From positions 62,001 to 126,000 of the forward strand of contig JAZAYU010000204.1 of assembly GCA_038501625.1 (NCBI GenBank): a DNA stretch of 64,000 nt. Direction: 5' to 3'. The position numbers were made by a program, and so were the translations under genes. Shown here in pieces: positions 51,701-54,030 of this stretch (its first letter is position 1; each line of letters starts with the position of its first letter). The DNA comes from Corbicula japonica (Eukaryota > Mollusca > Bivalvia > Venerida > Cyrenidae). Below the pieces are notes generated by a model that saw nothing but the letters and a program-made list of their open reading frames with translations, was not told where the DNA came from and did not search any database.

Positions 51701-53679
51701 AAGCATTAATTTGGAGAGTCCAGAGTCAACTGTAGTAACAGCTTTACTGTAGAAATTGATACTTCGTAATGAATGGAGAATCAGTTTGCACCACACAACC
51801 AATCAACTGCAGAGATAACTCAACAGATGCAGATACTTGCATGTTGATGAAAACAAATTTGAATTTTTCAACTTTTGACCCCACCTGATTCTGAGGTTTG
51901 GGTCATTTTGATGCAGAAGAATTTAGGAATAAACAAGAATAAAGATAAATATTGTATCTTTAGCATTTTAAATATGAAGTTAATTCTTACTTGACACTTG
52001 AAAATAAATTAAAATGAAGTTAAACTAATTGTTTAAGTAGTAAATTTCAATTCATAAAAGATATGACTCACCAAGATTTGATTATGACCCCTTTGAAAAC
52101 TTATCAATAGGGGTCAGATGACCTCTGGTTTTCAAAAACTACTGAAAATGCTTGAGCAAGGTAAGTAAAACTTGTAAAAAATACCCAAAATAAATTAAAA
52201 TGAAGTTAAACTAATTGTTTAAGTAGTAAATTTCAATTCATAAAAGATATGACTCACCAAGATTTGATTATGACCCCTTTGAAAACTTATCAATAGGGGT
52301 CAGATGACCTCTGGTTTTCAAAAACTACTGAAAATGCTTGAGCAAGGTAAGTAAAACTTGTAAAAAATACCCATAGATCTGCCATGTTAACATATATATA
52401 CAGTGCTTACTTTATGGCATGCTGCCGGGAATTCTTTTTCAAAATTGTTTCTCAAATTCTTTTTAGTAATCTAGCCCCACCACCCAAAACAGTTCCTGTC
52501 CTTTGCTTAAATATGGTAAATACATTTTTTAATGGTAATTTTAAAAAAGAATTCAACAAAATGTGTTGTTAACCTTTTAATTCATAAATAAATGTTTTTA
52601 TGCTTGTGTGACCAGTATTGATCTAGATTAGCATCTGTGCATTTTGATCAGGATCTGTACTGGTGGCATCTTTGTTATAAATAACCTAATGAATCACTAT
52701 AACTCCGAGAGTCCAATGTGTCGCTGGGCAAAATTTTTGTTAGAGGACATAAATAATGTTAATTAGTTTTTTGTTGTACATTTATTAGCAATGTATAAGC
52801 ACAAAATTCACATATATAATAACCTTTTAATTGTCTCATTGCAAAAACATCCACCACAAGTTATGCCCTTGGCAAGAAATGCACTAAAAATCAAAGGGGA
52901 ATAATTCAAAAACGGAACAAGGTAGAGTTATGGTTTGTGTGCACTGCACTTTGAGTCATTGCCAGAAACATGCACACCAAGTTTGAAGTCATTTGGACAT
53001 ACAGTGACAAAGTTAGGCTCTGGACAAAGAAATCCGGATAACAAAGTAATCCCTAGTCAGGCGACATAAAACGGTTAACAGTGTAGATCCTGATCAGATG
53101 GCATGTTTGTCCTGGCTGATCTGGATCTACACTGTTTACCCATCTGAAAAAGGCATATATATATAGAGAGAGAGAGAGAGAGTAAAGGGTTAATTATGTC
53201 AATTTATACTTCTGGCCAGTTAGTATTCTCTTAACAAGAGTTGTTAATGACCCTGATTACTAACAACTCTCAAGAGTGGAAATCTACTAAGGAATGGATG
53301 GAAGCAGGCTTAATTTGTTCTTTGTTTTGATAAGAGCAGTTGAAGGTGGTAGCATTTGAGCTTCTCTCTTTATGGTTTGCAGTGTCTTATTATTTAATAA
53401 ACTTTTGCTTGTTTTCCTCTCTGCTTTCTGAGTGCATAGTGAGGCCAGGCATTCTGATTGTGGCTATTTCTTGATGTGTATGCAATGTTTCATTTTTTTA
53501 TAACAATGCAAACAATGAATGATTATTTGGCTTCAATGGCATGCTATAATTAGTGGCCAATTTTATTAAATGAGTGCCAAAGATAACTGTCTTACCCTAT
53601 GAATATCATATTCATCCATGGGGGTGATTTCAATTACGTCCCCCTCGGTATCTTCCATATTTTCACCTTGATTTGCCAT
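9670..53679 (-). CDS. CAMSAP: CAMSAP/Patronin, microtubule minus-end binding protein (complete, 16 coding exons)
   Basis: CAMSAP proteins bind and stabilise microtubule minus ends in the cytoplasm. The coding sequence joins, on the minus strand, 53679-53596, 47093-46998, 44916-44811, 41897-41788, 39943-39707, 39328-39193, 37190-36945, 35790-35557, 32704-32602, 30382-26935, 26039-25912, 25008-24734, 13902-13738, 11264-11146, 10744-10581 and 9775-9670. That is 5757 bp, about 1918 residues, longer than human CAMSAP1 (about 1600). All phases agree and all introns are GT-AG except intron 8 (GC-AG). The order is: CAMSAP N-terminal region and CH domain (about 29-325), the EPLMPARLKPSKEK motif near 590, the CC1 coiled coil with LGKAAFLHVV near 900-945, a P/Q-rich linker near 1295-1450, a charged coiled coil near 1600-1680, and the CKK domain near 1790-1918. 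Family identity comes from recognised conserved motifs. Exon borders are read directly from the sequence but are not transcript-tested. Confidence 0.95.
10090..10464. mobile_element. Hairpin element with AAAAATCTGTC core, copy 1
   Basis: The core GGAAAAATCTGTCACCGAGG folds back on CGAGTGACAGATTTTTATAT. It is followed by CATGCAAGATACTTTTTCTT and an AT-rich tail ending TATGCAAGAATAT. The tail holds TGACGTCA (10364-10371) and CACGTG (10374-10379). In CAMSAP intron 15. Confidence 0.6.
10581..10744 (-). CDS. CAMSAP: CAMSAP coding exon 15, CKK domain core
   Basis: Encodes 54 residues with NAKHFIILFRDTSCGYRGLY, FDPDTDDCWKIVGVGP and NEMVEKYF, matching ANHYIILFRDAGCQFRALY...PDTEEIYKLTGTGPKNI of the microtubule-binding CKK fold. 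The acceptor is CTTTTCCAG. The exon ends in AA before GTAAGT, so it needs a phase-2 partner, which the terminal exon at 9775 provides. Confidence 0.96.
10789..10885. mobile_element. Family P MITE left half, next to the extra CAMSAP terminal exon
   Basis: Begins TTAACCCTTTACTAC and carries one hairpin (ACCAGTGTAGATCCAGATCA...GATCTACACTGGAAGC), then is replaced by the exon copy. A 15-bp match to the start of the MITE right half (GCAAACAGCCTAGAT) resumes at 11035. Confidence 0.7.
10891..11034 (-). pseudogene. CAMSAP: Extra copy of the CAMSAP terminal exon inside intron 14
   Basis: This 144-bp segment is identical, base for base, to 9670-9813. It holds the 38 nt of intron before the acceptor, the acceptor, the full last coding exon (copy 10996-10891) and the TAA, and similarity stops exactly at the TAA. 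It sits between exon 14 and exon 15, so it is out of order for normal splicing. It has an acceptor but no donor. Exon 14 ends in phase 0, so joining it to this copy gives GAG ATA TAA, that is one Ile and then a stop, deleting the core of the CKK domain. It may be a decayed duplicate, a regulatory alternative terminal exon or an assembly artefact. Confidence 0.9.
11146..11264 (-). CDS. CAMSAP: CAMSAP coding exon 14, start of CKK domain
   Basis: Encodes PKLFVKPSAKSNRHIMINAI followed by SHCCLAGSVNTEQKNKVLE, nearly the same as the vertebrate CKK start (SNKPIIHNAISHCCLAGKVN). It ends in phase 0 at GTATGT. In the next intron the first acceptor-bearing sequence met is the extra copy of the terminal exon (10996-10891), before real exon 15. 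Confidence 0.96.
11360..11482. mobile_element. CCAAT foldback (family C), diverged
   Basis: Arms GGAGACTTGTCTCATATC and GATCTGAGACTGGTCTTC around CAACCAATCAGATTTCTG; in CAMSAP intron 13. Confidence 0.6.
11945..12252. mobile_element. Hairpin element with AAAAATCTGTC core, copy 2
   Basis: Same layout as the 10090 copy: GTATCTTGCATGGGTGTGAG, core AAAAATCTGTCGCC / GGTGACAGATTTTTC, inner arms GGGGAACTG(TTTTTG) and CAAAACAGTTCACCC, ending TATGCAAGAAAG. In CAMSAP intron 13. Confidence 0.6.
12354..13297. mobile_element. pogo/Tigger-like element, copy 1 (944 bp)
   Basis: Starts CACTTCAACTCCGTTATATC and ends ATAATGGAGTTGCAATG, with TA on both sides. Repeated ATATCGCG motifs lie near both ends. It is non-autonomous: internal frames are short and conserved with copy 2 only at DNA level. 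In CAMSAP intron 13. Confidence 0.8.
13529..13710. mobile_element. Degenerate family P MITE beside CAMSAP exon 13
   Basis: Hairpin remnants (AATATAGATCCAATCAGATG; TTTAGATCCTGATCAGACTG) end 28 bp from the exon 13 donor. Confidence 0.55.
13738..13902 (-). CDS. CAMSAP: CAMSAP coding exon 13
   Basis: Encodes a linker of 54 full codons, including PPSPDLYRTRKGPGSDAGSA, and ends HSGEYAG. It joins exon 14 as EYAGPKLFVKPS, matching AEYTGPKLFKEPS of the family at the CKK border. The acceptor is TATTTCAG and the donor GTAATA. A degenerate MITE lies 28 bp beyond the donor. Confidence 0.92.
14187..14304. repeat. 118-bp foldback
   Basis: AGGTTAATAAATGGACAAGC at the left pairs with GCTTGCCCATTTATTTACCT at the right; inner arms are CCACTTGTCAATTATGG and CATTATCGACAAGTGGC. 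Confidence 0.75.
14771..14796. repeat. Perfect 26-bp palindrome
   Basis: Each half reads CAGGGCCATTATC and the centre is ATCGAT. It shares GGGCCATTATCGA with the foldback at 14187-14304, so it may be the other end of a decayed element. Confidence 0.8.
14992..15152. repeat. 161-bp foldback
   Basis: TTTCATATGTGATTTGGGAA at the left pairs with TTCCCAGATCACATATGAAA at the right. Inner arms are GGGGATAGCATTTTGAACTG with its complement, and GTTGCCCGAGGC / GGCCGAGGGCAAC around a TTTA loop. Confidence 0.85.
15185..15304. repeat. Direct repeat with GACCGGTC palindrome
   Basis: GGAAACAGTC(A/G)AAACTATTG ACCGGTCAACAGTTCGC occurs twice, about 75 bp apart. Each copy centres on TTGACCGGTCAA. Confidence 0.8.
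15511..15850. mobile_element. Solo half plus complete family P MITE
   Basis: 15511-15605 is a left-half remnant. 15609-15850 is a near-complete reverse copy ending AAAAGGTTAA. Confidence 0.75.
15942..16170. mobile_element. Family P MITE with rearranged left hairpin
   Basis: TTAACCCTTTCC and GGAAAGGGTTAA ends intact. The start of the left hairpin (GAACAGTTTAGATC) is repeated, as if copied twice during replication. Confidence 0.8.
16207..16312. mobile_element. CCAAT foldback (family C), diverged
   Basis: TTAGATTGGCTGAAA and TTTCAGCCAAATAGATGC flank the centre; the right arm ends CAGTTTTATAATCTT. Confidence 0.65.
16624..16758. mobile_element. Half-length family P MITE
   Basis: A single-hairpin version (TTTACTCCATAGATAC to GGAGTAAAGTGTTAAA), which shows that one-hairpin derivatives exist. 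Confidence 0.65.
17281..17540. mobile_element. Family P MITE, diverged
   Basis: Starts TTAACCCTGTCC and ends GGAGTAAAGTGTAAA; both hairpins readable. Confidence 0.7.
17796..17940. mobile_element. CCAAT foldback (family C)
   Basis: GCCCAAGATCTTACAACT start and ATGATCTTGGGGC end; two GTCTCAAATCTCAAGCATCT-type arms with CAGCCAATCAGATTCTTG. Confidence 0.75.
18856..19895. repeat. 21-bp minisatellite in CAMSAP intron 12
   Basis: About 45-50 copies of CTGACCTAGGTTCTAGACCT(G/A), degenerate at the left and cleanest at 19700-19880. Each unit holds two 6-bp palindromes (CCTAGG and TCTAGA). The period is divisible by three, so a heptapeptide frame (LEPRSAG/LEPRSVG on the minus strand, 19940-19674) stays open by chance. 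It is not considered coding. Confidence 0.95.
20570..20715. mobile_element. Fragmentary foldback with GGATCCA-type ends
   Basis: Left CAGGGTCGGATGCAAGATTT and right CCCCCTCTGGATCCACCCCT are imperfect inverted ends of an element type common in invertebrates. Confidence 0.4.
21127..21250. mobile_element. Family P MITE fragment
   Basis: One hairpin (GACCAGTGTAGATCCAGATC) with eroded ends. Confidence 0.5.
21359..21482. mobile_element. CCAAT foldback, variant subfamily
   Basis: TGTGATTGGTCAATTTAG and TTTAACCAATAAGCAGCTT in opposite arms, ending CAGTTTTATTATCAAG. The same subfamily occurs at 26050-26390. Confidence 0.6.
21483..22303. other. No gene recognised (CAMSAP intron 12)
   Basis: Unique AT-rich sequence with a homopolymer-rich patch at 21590-21625; no open frame of note. 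Confidence 0.5.
22304..23257. mobile_element. pogo/Tigger-like element, copy 2 (954 bp)
   Basis: Full-length relative of copy 1 in the same orientation. It starts CACTGCAGCTCCGTTATATC and ends ATAATGATGTTGCAGTG, with TA flanks. The 85- and 90-residue frames inside are broken in copy 1 and resemble no transposase I know. In CAMSAP intron 12. Confidence 0.8.
23717..23916. repeat. 31-bp tandem repeat
   Basis: About six near-identical copies of CACAGTAACATGTACAACTA GGAGCTGCGCT, in CAMSAP intron 12 immediately before a CCAAT-type foldback element. Confidence 0.93.
23948..24081. mobile_element. CCAAT foldback (family C), clean copy
   Basis: CAAGGTTATAAAGCTGAG to CTCAGTTTTATAACTTTGGG, with long complementary arms (CCAGTCTCAAATCTCAAGTA and CTTGAGATTTGAGACTGG). 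Confidence 0.8.
24348..24604. mobile_element. Family P MITE, diverged, beside CAMSAP exon 12
   Basis: Starts TTAACCATTTTGTCC and ends in TTAA; about 130 bp from exon 12. Confidence 0.65.
24734..25008 (-). CDS. CAMSAP: CAMSAP coding exon 12
   Basis: Continues the charged helix (ERRKSEEKMRREQIFKQYLE), then a basic Pro-Lys stretch ending KPKPRPKSMF. This matches LGKPKSKPKKPRPKSVH of CAMSAP1, after which a Ser-rich linker leads towards the CKK domain. The exon ends with one base at GTAAGT. The following intron 12 is about 10.8 kb and repeat-filled. Confidence 0.92.
25912..26039 (-). CDS. CAMSAP: CAMSAP coding exon 11, charged coiled coil
   Basis: Encodes 42 codons of almost pure Glu/Lys/Arg/Gln sequence (TAEEEMQKKKEKLERMRQKR and on). 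This is equivalent to the RKAEEARVRKQQLEAEVELK helix of CAMSAPs. The acceptor is CTTTCAG and the exon ends in two bases of an Arg codon before GTAAC. Confidence 0.9.
26050..26390. mobile_element. Two tandem CCAAT foldbacks, variant subfamily
   Basis: GGGCCCAAAATTATAACA starts the first and GGGCCCAAAATCATAACA the second. Both hold GATTGGTCAA/GACTGGTCAA and AACCAATCAGCAGCTTTCTT. The first begins about 10 bp upstream of the exon 11 acceptor, so it supplies its polypyrimidine surroundings. Confidence 0.65.
26576..26706. mobile_element. CCAAT foldback (family C)
   Basis: GATTATAAATTTAGATTAGA to CAAATTTATAATC, with GAGACCAGTCTCAAATT and AGAGACTGGTCTCAAATTTA arms. Confidence 0.7.
26935..30382 (-). 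CDS. CAMSAP: CAMSAP coding exon 10, very large central exon
   Basis: A single 3448-bp exon encodes about 1150 residues of mostly disordered sequence. Conserved islands in order are GSNLLANVSIDSE (near 465), EPLMPARLKPSKEK with a following acidic EEERGEQ stretch (near 590), the CC1 coiled coil HELIKIKMKLEEKRKAIERK with LGKAAFLHVV (about 900-945), a second short coiled coil LNQSLTDLQGEIMKLSLKQ (near 1200), and a Pro/Gln/Tyr-rich segment (about 1295-1450). A short MTSS repeat lies near residues 985-1010. The donor is CAG|GTATAA, phase 0. The acceptor TTTACTTTCAG completes an Asn codon with exon 9. Confidence 0.95.
30421..31720. mobile_element. Family P MITE split by a mariner-like element
   Basis: The left part (CCCTTTACTATATAAG to AGAAAGAACTTACTA) and right part (ATGAATCTTAAAGCAAACAG to ATAAAGGGTTATA) are continuous in the family consensus at the spacer AACCTAATGAATC. 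The element between them is described separately. The left end is only about 40 bp upstream of the acceptor of CAMSAP exon 10. Confidence 0.75.
30549..31605. mobile_element. Mariner-like non-autonomous element, TA target site
   Basis: Left end GATGATCCAAAAGTTTTGTC and right end (reverse complement) GGTGATCCAATAGTTTTGTC are inverted, with CACTG next to both. TA flanks both sides, as in the Tc1/mariner superfamily. Inside is a direct tandem copy of about 60 bp (GTATAGTTGATGAATGTCAG at 30875 and 30935). No intact transposase frame. Confidence 0.7.
32319..32541. mobile_element. Family P MITE, diverged, beside CAMSAP exon 9
   Basis: TTAACCCATTTATACC to GGAGTTTGGTTAA, 60 bp from the exon 9 donor. 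Confidence 0.7.
32602..32704 (-). CDS. CAMSAP: CAMSAP coding exon 9
   Basis: Encodes 33 full codons, including SLTAQDRNIPYGAPRQSVVA and WPDQ, homologous to the SLTRVDGQPRGAAIAWPEKK block of CAMSAP1. The acceptor is CTTTCAG and the donor AA|GTTAGT. The left end of a 1.25-kb TIR transposon is only 62 bp upstream of the acceptor. Confidence 0.88.
32766..34016. mobile_element. 1.25-kb TIR DNA transposon, non-autonomous
   Basis: Left end CAGACCTGCCGACTTT and right end AAAGTTGGCAGGTCTG are inverted repeats (one mismatch in 16). The direct repeat TTTGAG occurs at 32760-32765 and 34017-34022. Subterminal runs of CGGGA and TCCCGC are typical of a widespread invertebrate DNA-transposon type, probably hAT-like. 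No coding frame is credible. It lies in CAMSAP intron 8. Confidence 0.7.
34325..34676. mobile_element. Fragment plus near-complete family P MITE
   Basis: 34325-34408 is a right-end fragment ending GGAAAGGGTTAA. 34446-34676 is nearly complete (TTAACCCTTTCCTCC to GGAGGAAAAGGTTA). Confidence 0.75.
35042..35282. mobile_element. Family P MITE, complete, 241 bp
   Basis: TTAACCTTTTCCTCC to GGAGGAAAGGGTTAA, one of the cleanest copies, with both hairpins close to consensus. Confidence 0.85.
35338..35432. mobile_element. CCAAT foldback (family C), diverged
   Basis: Central motif TTTCAACCAATCAAATGCTT with flanking GAAAACTAGTCTC and TTCAGTCTGGGC arms. Confidence 0.5.
35557..35790 (-). CDS. CAMSAP: CAMSAP coding exon 8 with a GC donor
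   Basis: Encodes the linker after the CH domain. SVPISNVTKQSF is the conserved PVPISNATKRSF motif, followed by low-conservation Ser/Pro/Gln-rich sequence. No GT donor keeps the frame with exon 9. The site GGAG|GCGAGT at 35556-35555 gives the correct phase (one base, G, joined to AG of exon 9) and fits the GC-AG intron class, in which the exon end is strongly complementary to U1. Confidence 0.85.
35816..36045. repeat. Interspersed repeat shared with 42017-42396
   Basis: Matching blocks are CATATTTACACTTCAA, AAGTCTTATTC, GGTAAACAGTGTGAC and, in opposite orientation between the two loci, GGAAAACAGTTGGGTTGTT. One copy therefore has an internal inversion. Confidence 0.65.
36340..36478. mobile_element. 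Family P MITE remnant abutting the type copy
   Basis: ATGGACGACCAGTATAGATC and AGAAATAACCTAATGAA mark an older copy whose spacer is cut by the 36479 insertion. The remnant 36721-36805 (GATTTACACTGGTCTC to GGAATATAGTGTTAAG) is probably its other half. Confidence 0.6.
36479..36720. mobile_element. piggyBac-like MITE, type copy (family P)
   Basis: The 242-bp element begins TTAACCCTTTCC and ends GGAAAGGGTTAA. A TTAA target site next to CCC termini is the hallmark of piggyBac-superfamily elements. Inside are two hairpins: the left one starts GACCAGTGTAGATCCAG and ends CTGCACTGGTCGCA, the right one starts CAAACAGTTTAGATCCTG and ends GGATCTAAACTGTTC. They are separated by a unique spacer (GGTCACAAATAACCTAATAA). 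The whole is also a palindrome end to end. It has no coding capacity. About 34 copies or fragments occur in both orientations across the window. Confidence 0.85.
36945..37190 (-). CDS. CAMSAP: CAMSAP coding exon 7, CH domain second half
   Basis: Encodes about 82 residues. DVCLKSNVGIADSLYNLRL, FSYEDVLYMHETIKLNVM and AEIFYWFE match the ICLKE...ADSLYNIRLL, LTLEDMLYAP and AELFWWFE stretches that end the CAMSAP CH domain. The exon ends in one base of a split glycine at a GTGAGT donor. Confidence 0.95.
37207..37336. repeat. 56-bp tandem duplication beside CAMSAP exon 7
   Basis: CAACTGCCAGGTATTAAAAT and TTGTGGCTTGATCTTGTAAA occur twice, starting about 20 bp upstream of the exon 7 acceptor. Confidence 0.85.
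37671..38883. mobile_element. 1.2-kb DNA transposon with 23-bp TIRs and 6-bp TSD
   Basis: Ends are inverted repeats of 23 bp (GGCTGTT(TC/AA)AAAAAAATGGCTGG) with direct CTATTG on both sides (37665-37670, 38884-38889). Inside, a 16-bp palindromic motif TGTCAGGAGTGTGACA occurs three times exactly. No intact transposase. The superfamily is not assigned. It lies in CAMSAP intron 6. Confidence 0.75.
39193..39328 (-). CDS. CAMSAP: CAMSAP coding exon 6, CH domain first half
   Basis: Encodes 45 residues with MESLLDDMGDGCSLATLLSF and YCPQILRIE, matching LLEDLMRDGSDGAALLAVIHYYCPEQMKLDD of CAMSAP. It enters in phase 0 and exits with one base. Confidence 0.95.
39707..39943 (-). CDS. CAMSAP: CAMSAP coding exon 5
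   Basis: Encodes 79 residues including KAHLALIDALMTAF and SSELPSDTEDAILFWVNKV. These are the family signature stretches (SAHMAMVDALMMAY and SKELPYDLEDAMVFWINKV in human CAMSAP1) of the N-terminal CH-type fold. Both ends are phase 0. Confidence 0.95.
40181..41140. mobile_element. pogo/Tc1-mariner-like element with TA target site
   Basis: Starts CAGTACGCTTATTTGAATAG and ends GAATGTACTG, flanked by TA on both sides. A further inverted match (TTATTTGAATA / TATTCAAATAA) lies just inside. 960 bp, non-coding. CAMSAP intron 4. Confidence 0.6.
41245..41402. repeat. Imperfect tandem repeat
   Basis: TGCTAGCTGACCTACC and TTCAAGTATGAAGGTAAATG alternate three to four times in CAMSAP intron 4. Confidence 0.85.
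41788..41897 (-). CDS. CAMSAP: CAMSAP coding exon 4
   Basis: Encodes HWSIIQVLSRKGIYAV, equivalent to HQSVIQALSRKGIYVM of the family, followed by a divergent loop and VTETILMQSAPFKL. It completes the glycine codon split with exon 3 and ends in phase 0 at GTAAGT. Confidence 0.93.
41933..43815. mobile_element. Composite: family P MITE carrying two later insertions
   Basis: MITE pieces at 41933-42016, 42397-42463 and 43720-43815 line up in order with the family consensus. The first gap is a 380-bp repeat also present at 35816-36045. The second gap is a hAT-like element (42464-43719). Confidence 0.75.
42464..43719. mobile_element. hAT-like non-autonomous transposon, 1256 bp
   Basis: Ends CAGGGATTCTAAAAT and ATTTTAGAATCCCTG are perfect inverted repeats of 15 bp. 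The flanks (G/T)TAGATCC at 42456-42463 and 43720-43727 form an 8-bp duplication with one mismatch. CAGGG termini with 8-bp target duplications are typical of hAT. Subterminal CCGATTTTC/GTCCGATTG repeats add to the fold. The 112- and 93-residue overlapping frames show no recognisable transposase. Confidence 0.75.
44450..44693. mobile_element. Family P MITE, complete, beside CAMSAP exon 3
   Basis: TTAACCCCTTTCCTC to GGAGGAAAGGGTTAA, both hairpins clear; 118 bp from the exon 3 donor. Confidence 0.85.
44811..44916 (-). CDS. CAMSAP: CAMSAP coding exon 3
   Basis: Encodes about residues 61-95 with the motif LANLLASSEIYCQAC, equivalent to IKLLLSSELYCRVC in human CAMSAP1. It enters in phase 0 after ATTACAG and leaves one base in the split glycine codon at a GTAAG donor. 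Confidence 0.93.
45048..45190. mobile_element. Single-hairpin family P MITE
   Basis: TTAACCCTATTCC start, one hairpin (GACCAGAGTAGATCC...GGATCTACACTCATCC), decayed right end. Confidence 0.65.
45200..46780. other. No gene recognised (CAMSAP intron 2)
   Basis: Apart from the MITE fragment at 45697-45848, unique AT-rich sequence without credible frames. Confidence 0.5.
45697..45848. mobile_element. Family P MITE fragment
   Basis: Two hairpin arms and an AAAGGGTTAA right end; the left end is absent. Confidence 0.6.
46783..47035 (-). repeat. CAMSAP: Tandem duplication of the 3' end of CAMSAP exon 2
   Basis: A roughly 120-bp unit is repeated twice. The right copy holds the last 33-38 nt of exon 2 with its donor. 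The left copy (about 46783-46912) carries a diverged version at 46909-46877 reading NLHDPFYVTAE followed by an intact GTAAGC donor. The left copy has no good acceptor in phase: the nearest AG (46915) would make a 38-nt exon that breaks the frame. It looks like a partial, non-functional exon duplication. Confidence 0.75.
46998..47093 (-). CDS. CAMSAP: CAMSAP coding exon 2
   Basis: Encodes 32 residues beginning AKAKASLSWILCKAYQ and ending DPFYVTAE, matching the conserved CAMSAP stretch AKIAANLQWICAKAYG...DPFYVDQ. The acceptor is TTTGCAG and the donor GTAAGC, with phase 0 at both ends. The last 33 nt, with the donor, are partly duplicated at 46877-46909. Confidence 0.93.
47129..47370. mobile_element. 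Family P MITE, complete, beside CAMSAP exon 2
   Basis: TTAACCCTTTCCTCC to GAGGAAAGGGTTAA, 36 bp upstream of the exon 2 acceptor. It could overlap the branch-point region. Confidence 0.85.
47380..47616. mobile_element. Family P MITE, diverged, back to back with the previous copy
   Basis: CTTTACTCCACAGG to GGAAGAAAGGGTTT; both hairpins degenerate. Confidence 0.65.
48184..48439. mobile_element. Family P MITE, near complete, reverse orientation
   Basis: TTAACCG start and GGAGGAAAGCGTTAA end; hairpins well preserved. Confidence 0.75.
48977..49104. mobile_element. CCAAT foldback (family C)
   Basis: Long arms GGAGACCAGTCTCAATTCTC and TGAGATTTGAGACTGGTC, ending TTTTATGAGCTTGGGC. Confidence 0.75.
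50111..51010. repeat. Internally amplified interspersed repeat, about 170-bp units
   Basis: Starts AAAACTAGACTGTGTCCTCA. About five units each hold GGGCCATAACTCTGGTAAAA, ATCTGTGCAAGTTTGAAAGA and TTGATGCCACAAGATTTAAT. The single-unit form is at 57771-58022. Confidence 0.82.
51617..51643. repeat. (ATC)n microsatellite
   Basis: Nine ATC triplets, AATCATCATCATC and on. Confidence 0.95.
52001..52373. repeat. Perfect 187-bp tandem duplication
   Basis: AAATAAATTAAAATGAAGTT starts at 52001 and again at 52188. The two copies show no difference over about 185 bp, so the event is recent. CAMSAP intron 1. Confidence 0.93.
52569..53193. mobile_element. Family P MITE interrupted by another repeat
   Basis: The left part ends at ATAACCTAATGAATCA (52698) and the right part resumes at about 53065 (AACAGTGTAGATCCTGATCA). 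The 0.37-kb insert carries GGGGAATAATTCAAAAACGG and AAGTTTGAAGTCATTTG, a common molluscan interspersed-repeat type. A short (TA)n(GA)n run precedes the right TTAA. Confidence 0.7.
53596..53679 (-). CDS. CAMSAP: CAMSAP coding exon 1 (start codon)
   Basis: Encodes 28 residues starting MANQGENMEDTEGD and ending PMDEYDIHR, which lines up with the LVPLDRYDAARAK stretch that precedes the CH region in vertebrate CAMSAPs. The exon ends in phase 0 at a GTAAG donor. An in-frame TAA lies 45 nt upstream of this ATG, and the base after the ATG is G, which supports this start. Untranslated upstream exons cannot be excluded. Confidence 0.88.
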
Positions 53680-53995
53680 TTGCCAGGAATTCTTTTTGGC
53701 CTGGCAAGATTTTAACAGGTTACAAAATGAAGCCACCTTGTCTTACTAAAATCGTCGGACTGTTTTATCCAGCAATATATTGAATTCTTTTTGGAATGTA
53801 ATGTTTCAACACAAATAAATTTATGCGAGTAATCTTGCTCGCATATACTCAACATTCTCGCATTGCAAGCTTAAAAGTTCTATGCCAATAGTTAAACTAG
53901 ATAGAATTGTTATTCTTATAAATGAAAAATATACTGTCAACATTGATTTTGAAGTAAAATCATTAGTAAATAATGAATTTAGTCATTTTCCTAAT

Positions 53996-54030
53996 ATTCC
54001 ACTTCCGTTATAGTTGCGCATGCCCAGTGA
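53996..54030 (-). promoter_or_regulatory. CAMSAP: Candidate CAMSAP promoter motifs (ETS-like and NRF1-like)
   Basis: About 320 bp upstream of the CAMSAP ATG are an ETS-type site (ACGGAAGTG on the minus strand, 54000-54008) and, 6 bp away, TTGCGCATGCCC (54014-54025), one or two bases off the NRF1 palindrome. Paired ETS and NRF1 sites are common in TATA-less animal promoters. Location and spacing are suggestive only. Confidence 0.35.
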
